NCBI GenBank assembly: GCA_947427325.1
Contig: CANEHP010000080.1
Location: forward strand, 1 to 9,829
Source of the DNA: an uncultured Clostridia bacterium
Lineage (GTDB): Bacteria; Bacillota; Clostridia; Oscillospirales; Ruminococcaceae
Reading direction: 5' to 3'
DNA length: 9,829 bases
Under the pieces are notes generated by a model. It made no database searches. It saw nothing but the letters and a program-made list of their open reading frames with translations, and was not told the DNA's origin. Shown piece by piece: positions 6,037 through 9,829 of this stretch (positions within the stretch are counted from its first letter, which is position 1; every line of letters begins with the position of its first letter). The translations under genes and the position numbers were made by a program.

Positions 6037-6954
6037 TTACCTCCGATAATCGGAAAGGGAGCAGGCTGCCCTTTTGTCTCTTTCAAGCTGTTCCGCCAAT
6101 TTATCCATACTGTCAAAACGTTTTTCCTCACGAATGTACTCTCTGAAAATAACTCTTACCCTTTGTCCGTACAGGTTTCCCGAATATCCTATTATATGAG
6201 TTTCCATAAGAGGCGTGCGATGTTCGCCCGCTTCAAGGGCAATAGTGGGTTTAACTCCTATATTGGTGACGGAGGGAAAATTGTGTCCGTTTAATATTGT
6301 CCAGCTTTTATAAACGCCGTTTTTGGGTGAAACCATATCCTCCGACAGTATTTGATTTATGGTGGGAAAACCCATTTTTCTGCCGTTTTGCTTGCCCCTT
6401 ATTACCTCCGAATCATAGGTAAGCTCATAGCCCAAAAGCTCGTTAGCCGCCTTTATATCGCCTTCCTTTATCAGCCTGCGGATTGCGGTGGAGCTTACAG
6501 GCTCGCCGTTTATTTTTACCGCAGGGACAACCGAAACCTCTATGTTCCTTTCTGCGCAAAGCCTTGCCAAATCGTCGGCGTCGGCGCTCCCGCCCTTTGC
6601 GAAGCGAAAGTCATATCCGCAGGCCACAAAACCTGCGTTAAGCTTTTTTACAAGAATTTCGTCCACAAATTCCTTGGGACATAATTCCCTTAAATCTGCA
6701 AAATCGGGAGCGAAAATACAGTCCAATCCGATTTTTGACAAAAACTCCCTCTTTAGCTCATAGGATATAATATCCTGCCTTTCCTTGAATTTGGGCAGCA
6801 TAGTGTTGTTATTAAAGGTAAATACCAAGGAACATAGTCCGTCCTTTGCCAAAGCCCGCTTTATCACTTCAATATGCCCCAAATGCAGTCCGTCAAAAAA
6901 CCCTAATGCCACTGCGCTTTTTTTGCCGCAGCCCGTTGTTGTTATGTCTGTCAT
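6037..6954 (-). CDS. ribF: Bifunctional riboflavin kinase / FAD synthetase
   Basis: RibF phosphorylates riboflavin to FMN and adenylates FMN to FAD in the cytoplasm. The N-terminal nucleotidyltransferase domain shows GFFDGLHLGH (18-27, the HxGH signature), CGYDFRFAKGG (112-122) and SSTAIR (154-159). The C-terminal riboflavin kinase domain (from about 180) shows GRKMGFPTIN (191-200) with the Mg/ATP-binding PTxN, NGVY (212-215), NIGVKPT (231-237) and METHI (250-254), where Glu251 is the expected catalytic base, followed by NLYG (260-263). The 305-residue length is normal. The Shine-Dalgarno is weak (TTTGGA about 9 nt upstream), but no other in-frame start exists in the upstream 30 nt. It follows truB by 178 nt, the classical Firmicutes order. 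The commonly adjacent rpsO is not present next to it; an ABC transporter locus follows instead. Confidence 0.97.
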   Translation of the reverse strand: MTDITTTGCGKKSAVALGFFDGLHLGHIEVIKRALAKDGLCSLVFTFNNNTMLPKFKERQDIISYELKREFLSKIGLDCIFAPDFADLRELCPKEFVDEILVKKLNAGFVACGYDFRFAKGGSADADDLARLCAERNIEVSVVPAVKINGEPVSSTAIRRLIKEGDIKAANELLGYELTYDSEVIRGKQNGRKMGFPTINQILSEDMVSPKNGVYKSWTILNGHNFPSVTNIGVKPTIALEAGEHRTPLMETHIIGYSGNLYGQRVRVIFREYIREEKRFDSMDKLAEQLERDKRAACSLSDYRR

Positions 6955-7132
6955 AATTATGATTCCAAATACATTGTTTGATCTTCGTTTTCACTTTCAT
7001 TATGCTCGCCGCCGCAGCGGAGATATGCGTATAAAGTTTATTAAATGCCGGGAATGCTGCCGACAAAACAAGCCGTATTACCGTTAAAGAAAATTCAATT
7101 TTGATCCGCCTGCCGCAAAAGCCCCTAAAGCG

Positions 7133-8128
7133 TTATAATCCGCCCCCTTCAGATTCCGTGCTTCCGGTTGAAGGCGTTTCACCCTTGTCTGCTTCTGTCT
7201 GCAAGCCTTCCTTTGCGGCTGCTTTCTCATTATCCGAATTACCTTTGGTATTGAATCTCCTCTCGACCTTCAGGGAATGATCCGCATTTATTTTGCCCAA
7301 TCCCACAAATACGCCGTCGCAGTCCTCGATGTAATAGCCCATATCGTAAATTTTATCAAAGCGTATCCGATCTGCGTCAAGGGTGGCTCCGTTTTTAAAA
7401 AGTCCGGTCTGCTCTGCGTCCAGATGAGCCTTAGGCAGCTGCTCGTAAAGCTTTTCCAAGGGCATTAGCATACCTTCCAATTCTTCGGGAGACTTTCCAT
7501 CCAAATCGGAAAGAAAGTAACTGTCCTCAATAGTGAAGGAACCCGATTTTGTGCGGATAAGTCTTGTCATAACCGCTCCCGCACCGAGCTTTTCCCCGAT
7601 ATCGTTAATAAGGGTTCGTATGTAGGTGCCCTTTGAACAGGTAACAAGCATTTCCCCCTCGTTATTTTCATACTCTCTTATTTTCAGCTCATAAATGTGT
7701 ATATGACGGGGCTTTCTGTCAACCACCTCATTCCTTCTCGCCAGCTCGTACAGCTTTTGTCCGTTTACCTTTACTGCCGAATACATAGGCGGAATCTGCG
7801 TCTGTTCGCCCGTAAACATTCTTTCTATCATCATCATTTTATTGCGGCTGACATAGGTGTGACTTTCGGACAAAACCTTTCCCGTTATATCCTGAGTATC
7901 GGTGGTAATGCCAAACCTAAAGCCTGCAATATACTGCTTTTTGTTGTCGGGGCAAAAGTCCACCGCCTTAGTGGCGTTGCCGATAAAGACGGGCAAAACT
8001 CCCTCTGCCATGGGGTCGAGTGTGCCCCCGTGCCCTACCTTCTTTGTGCCGAATATCTTTCTTATCTGCGCCACCACATCAAAGGAGGTCATTCCCTTTT
8101 CTTTGTAAATGCAAATTATTCCGTTCAT
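7133..8128 (-). CDS. truB: tRNA pseudouridine-55 synthase TruB
   Basis: TruB converts U55 in the T-loop of most tRNAs to pseudouridine. The catalytic motif GHGGTLDPMAEGVLP (32-46) contains the nucleophile Asp38. Other family blocks are KKQYIAGFRFGITTDTQD (63-80), QIPPMYSAVKVNGQKLYELA (111-130), CSKGTYIRTLINDIG (164-178) and TRLIRTKSGSF (188-198). A small C-terminal domain runs to about residue 291. The last 40 residues (292-331) are an extra hydrophilic tail rich in Glu, Lys, Ser, Thr and Gly that ends in GGGL and is probably disordered; bacterial TruB usually ends near residue 290-310. AAGG around 8135-8138 lies about 6 nt before the ATG. The gene follows nrnA by 46 nt, as in the common rbfA-nrnA-truB-ribF order. 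Confidence 0.97.
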   Translation of the reverse strand: MNGIICIYKEKGMTSFDVVAQIRKIFGTKKVGHGGTLDPMAEGVLPVFIGNATKAVDFCPDNKKQYIAGFRFGITTDTQDITGKVLSESHTYVSRNKMMMIERMFTGEQTQIPPMYSAVKVNGQKLYELARRNEVVDRKPRHIHIYELKIREYENNEGEMLVTCSKGTYIRTLINDIGEKLGAGAVMTRLIRTKSGSFTIEDSYFLSDLDGKSPEELEGMLMPLEKLYEQLPKAHLDAEQTGLFKNGATLDADRIRFDKIYDMGYYIEDCDGVFVGLGKINADHSLKVERRFNTKGNSDNEKAAAKEGLQTEADKGETPSTGSTESEGGGL

Positions 8129-8174
8129 ATTTTACCTTTTATATGATTTTTTCATAAATTCGCCGAATCGCCGC

Positions 8175-9146
8175 TCATTTAGCGGTATAGCCCAATTCCT
8201 CGCATACCGCCGCCTTGATCTTCCCGATAATATCCTCCGCAGCCATATCCTTAAAGGAACAGCCTGCTGCGTTAAGATGTCCTCCGCCGCCGAATTTTTT
8301 GCAGATTTTTTGAACATCTGTTTTAAACGAGCGCATTGACGCTTTCCAGCCGTCCTCTTTTTCCTTCAGCACAATCCCCACTTCCACCCCTTCGATCATT
8401 CTGGGAAGAGCGGAAATGCCGTTAATATCCTCACTGTCAACACCCTCCAGAAGCTGCTTTTGAAGAGCGACTACAGCGCCCTTTCCCTCTGCAAAAAAGT
8501 CTAAGTGCTCAAGTACAAACTGCTCTAACCTAATTCTTGACCTTGACTTCATATCAAAGAGGCGGTAATTTAAAGCTGCGCAGTCAAAGCCGTATTCCAT
8601 AAGCTCTCCCGCTTTTATGTGAGTAAGCCCGGTAGTGTTGCCGAACTTAAAGCAGCCTGTGTCCGTGGCTATTCCGGTGTAAATGCACTGTGCCGTAGCC
8701 TTATCAAGCCCTACTCCCAAAAGCTTTATTAAATCATAAACAATCTCGCAGCAGGCAGCCGCTTTATCGTCCACATATCTGAGATTTGCAAAGGGCGCAT
8801 GAGAAAGGTGATGGTCTATGGCAAGGTCAACCTTATCTCCGTACTCATTTTCCAATTTTCCCAAAAGGGATTTATCGGCAATATCGACGGAAACAACAGT
8901 CTTTTCCTCAAAGTCCTGCTCCTTAATCGCCTCCCTTAAATGGAAAAAGTTAGCGGGCAAAGGGTCTGCACAAGCTATTTTAACATTTTTCCCCGCTTTC
9001 TGCAATGCGCCGCAAAGTCCGTAAGAACAGCCGAAGGTATCTCCGTCGGGGTTAGCATGGGAGAGAATAAGAATATCGTCTTTTGAAAGAAGAAACCTTG
9101 CAGCCTCCTCCAAAGAAATGTTGGTAGCCTTGTTAAGATTGTTCAT
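8175..9146 (-). CDS. nrnA: DHH/DHHA1 phosphoesterase NrnA (nanoRNase / pAp phosphatase)
   Basis: NrnA-type enzymes degrade 2-5 nt RNA fragments to mononucleotides and remove the 3' phosphate from pAp, using Mn ions in the cytoplasm. The DHH domain shows SHANPDGD (29-36, metal ligands His30, Asp34, Asp36), SVDIAD (86-91, with Asp88), the DHH triad IDHHLSH (110-116) and TDTGCFKF (161-168). The C-terminal DHHA1 domain carries the substrate-binding glycine loop FGGGGHLNAAGC (285-296). The 323-residue length is normal. AAAGG at 9155-9159 lies 8 nt before the ATG. It follows rbfA by 37 nt and is followed by truB after 46 nt, so cotranscription is likely. Position between rbfA and truB is typical for Clostridia and Bacilli relatives of this family. 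A c-di-AMP or linear dinucleotide phosphodiesterase role is possible, since related DHH-DHHA1 proteins do this. Confidence 0.95.
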   Translation of the reverse strand: MNNLNKATNISLEEAARFLLSKDDILILSHANPDGDTFGCSYGLCGALQKAGKNVKIACADPLPANFFHLREAIKEQDFEEKTVVSVDIADKSLLGKLENEYGDKVDLAIDHHLSHAPFANLRYVDDKAAACCEIVYDLIKLLGVGLDKATAQCIYTGIATDTGCFKFGNTTGLTHIKAGELMEYGFDCAALNYRLFDMKSRSRIRLEQFVLEHLDFFAEGKGAVVALQKQLLEGVDSEDINGISALPRMIEGVEVGIVLKEKEDGWKASMRSFKTDVQKICKKFGGGGHLNAAGCSFKDMAAEDIIGKIKAAVCEELGYTAK

Positions 9147-9183
9147 AGCCTACGCCTTTCTGATCATTTGACTGTTATTTCGG

Positions 9184-9561
9184 TCAGTCTTGCCGATTAT
9201 CTTCCTTTTCCTCCCCCGCAGCGGGCAATTTGCTGATTATCTTATCGATTTTTTCATAATAGTCAAGGGAATTATCCGCAATAAAGATAATTTCGGGCAT
9301 TTTTCTCATTTTAATTCTTGCGTTTATTCTTCTTTTGAAAAAGCCCTCCGCCTTCTGCAAAACCGAAATTACCTCGTCGGTTTTTTCCTCACCGCCCATA
9401 ACGCTTACCATTACCTTGCAGTAGCTTAAATCGCTTGTTAAGTCCACATGGGTAACCGTTACAAAGCCCTCCGAAATACGCTTGTCGGTGAGCTGGGGAA
9501 TTGCTGCGGAAATTTCTCTTTTTATATCCTCGGTGAGCCGTCCTAAATTGTGATTTGGCAT
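9184..9561 (-). CDS. rbfA: 30S ribosome-binding factor A
   Basis: RbfA is a small KH-fold protein that binds the free 30S subunit and assists late 16S rRNA maturation, including at low temperature. The family pattern is visible: an N-terminal helix (GRLTEDIKREISAAI, 7-21), a DKRISEGFVTVTHVDLTSDL block (26-45), strand CKVMVSVMG (48-56), helix VLQKAEGFFKRRINARIKMR (67-86) and PEIIFIADNSLDY (89-101). The C-terminal 15 residues are charged. Its 125 residues fit the family (about 110-135). AAGGAG at 9569-9574 lies 7 nt before the ATG, a strong site. It is the first gene of this minus-strand run in the window; infB normally precedes it and would lie past the right edge. The upstream 268 nt hold no gene. 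Confidence 0.95.
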   Translation of the reverse strand: MPNHNLGRLTEDIKREISAAIPQLTDKRISEGFVTVTHVDLTSDLSYCKVMVSVMGGEEKTDEVISVLQKAEGFFKRRINARIKMRKMPEIIFIADNSLDYYEKIDKIISKLPAAGEEKEDNRQD

Positions 9562-9751
9562 AGTAACGCTCCTTCCTGTTATATTATATTATTGCCCGAT
9601 TTTTTGTCTTATACAAACCTTTTTAATACCCACAGCTTAAAAAGGGATTTCCTAAAAAACAAAAGCGGCAGCCCCAAACACGAACTATAATAAATATAAA
9701 TCGGTGCTTAAAGCAATACCACTTCCATTTCTATTATACTGATTCTTAGAA

Positions 9752-9829
9752 CTTGTTCTCATAGGAATGGTGCGCAGATTTTCGAGCAAATTTTGTCGAG
9801 AACAAGGAAAAATTCCGCAGGAATACTCG
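9752..9829. repeat. Palindrome-rich intergenic repeat element, cut by the window edge
   Basis: CTTGTTCTC (9752-9760) is the exact reverse complement of GAGAACAAG (9798-9806), giving 9-bp arms around a 37-nt loop. A second hairpin, ATTCC-GCA-GGAAT (9812-9824), follows. The stretch has no ORF of note and stops at the edge, so the element probably continues. Its layout recalls multi-copy palindromic intergenic repeats of Ruminococcaceae-type genomes, but copy number cannot be seen here. It lies upstream of rbfA, where infB would be expected next. Confidence 0.5.

Noticed and set aside
6998..7000. Minus-strand ATG opening a short frame that overlaps the ribF start
   Set aside because: It is in another frame from ribF, has no good Shine-Dalgarno, and its peptide is low in information.
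6785..7087. 100-codon plus-strand ORF across the ribF start
   Set aside because: It is largely antisense to the ribF nucleotidyltransferase motif and the gap; no domain.
7697..8146. 149-codon plus-strand ORF
   Set aside because: It lies wholly antisense to truB, whose motifs are clear, and its translation shows no domain; it is a shadow frame.
9583..9588. Minus-strand TATAAT close to the rbfA ribosome binding site
   Set aside because: Transcription from it would begin at or inside the Shine-Dalgarno, leaving almost no leader, and no -35 match is present.
1..9829. CRISPR array, phage, toxin-antitoxin or insertion sequence
   Set aside because: No regularly spaced repeats, transposase, integrase or recognised defence gene was found on either strand.

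Overview
The window looks like chromosomal DNA from a low-to-moderate GC Bacillota (Firmicutes), most likely a gut-type Clostridia of the Oscillospiraceae/Ruminococcaceae kind. The evidence is the order rbfA-nrnA-truB-ribF, which is the tail of the nusA/infB cluster in Firmicutes, good Shine-Dalgarno sites, and A/T-rich intergenic DNA with palindromic repeats. The assignment rests on protein style and gene order only. Every convincing gene is on the minus strand, so transcription runs from the right edge to the left edge.

Right half (about 9.6 kb down to 6.0 kb): housekeeping genes. Ribosome-binding factor A (rbfA) is followed closely by the DHH/DHHA1 phosphoesterase NrnA (nanoRNA and pAp degradation), tRNA pseudouridine-55 synthase (truB) and the bifunctional riboflavin kinase/FAD synthetase (ribF). 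The gaps are 37, 46 and 178 nt. Together they cover 30S maturation, RNA-fragment turnover, tRNA modification and flavin cofactor synthesis. infB would be expected beyond the right edge. Between the edge and rbfA lies the end of what looks like a palindromic intergenic repeat element.

Left half (about 5.85 kb down to 0.15 kb): a membrane-transport locus. It encodes an ABC ATPase, a six-helix ABC-2 permease, a GldG-like auxiliary protein anchored at both ends, a DUF4340-type membrane-anchored protein with two apparent repeat units and a TTG start, and a 97-residue soluble protein of no known function. The first three resemble GldA/GldF/GldG, known from Bacteroidetes gliding motility. In Clostridia such genes form an ABC-2 type system whose substrate is unknown. 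The downstream genes are tightly spaced (39 and 57 nt), so they probably act with the transporter. This is the least understood part of the window and the best candidate for an undescribed system.

The gaps in the left half (191, 251 and 149 nt) are large for an operon and carry short tandem duplications, imperfect stem-loops, a possible 33-codon ORF and a possible extended -10 promoter. The left edge (1-147) holds two inverted repeats and a 17-bp direct repeat, typical of intergenic repeat DNA after a transcription unit. No tRNA, rRNA, CRISPR array, transposase, integrase or phage gene was seen.
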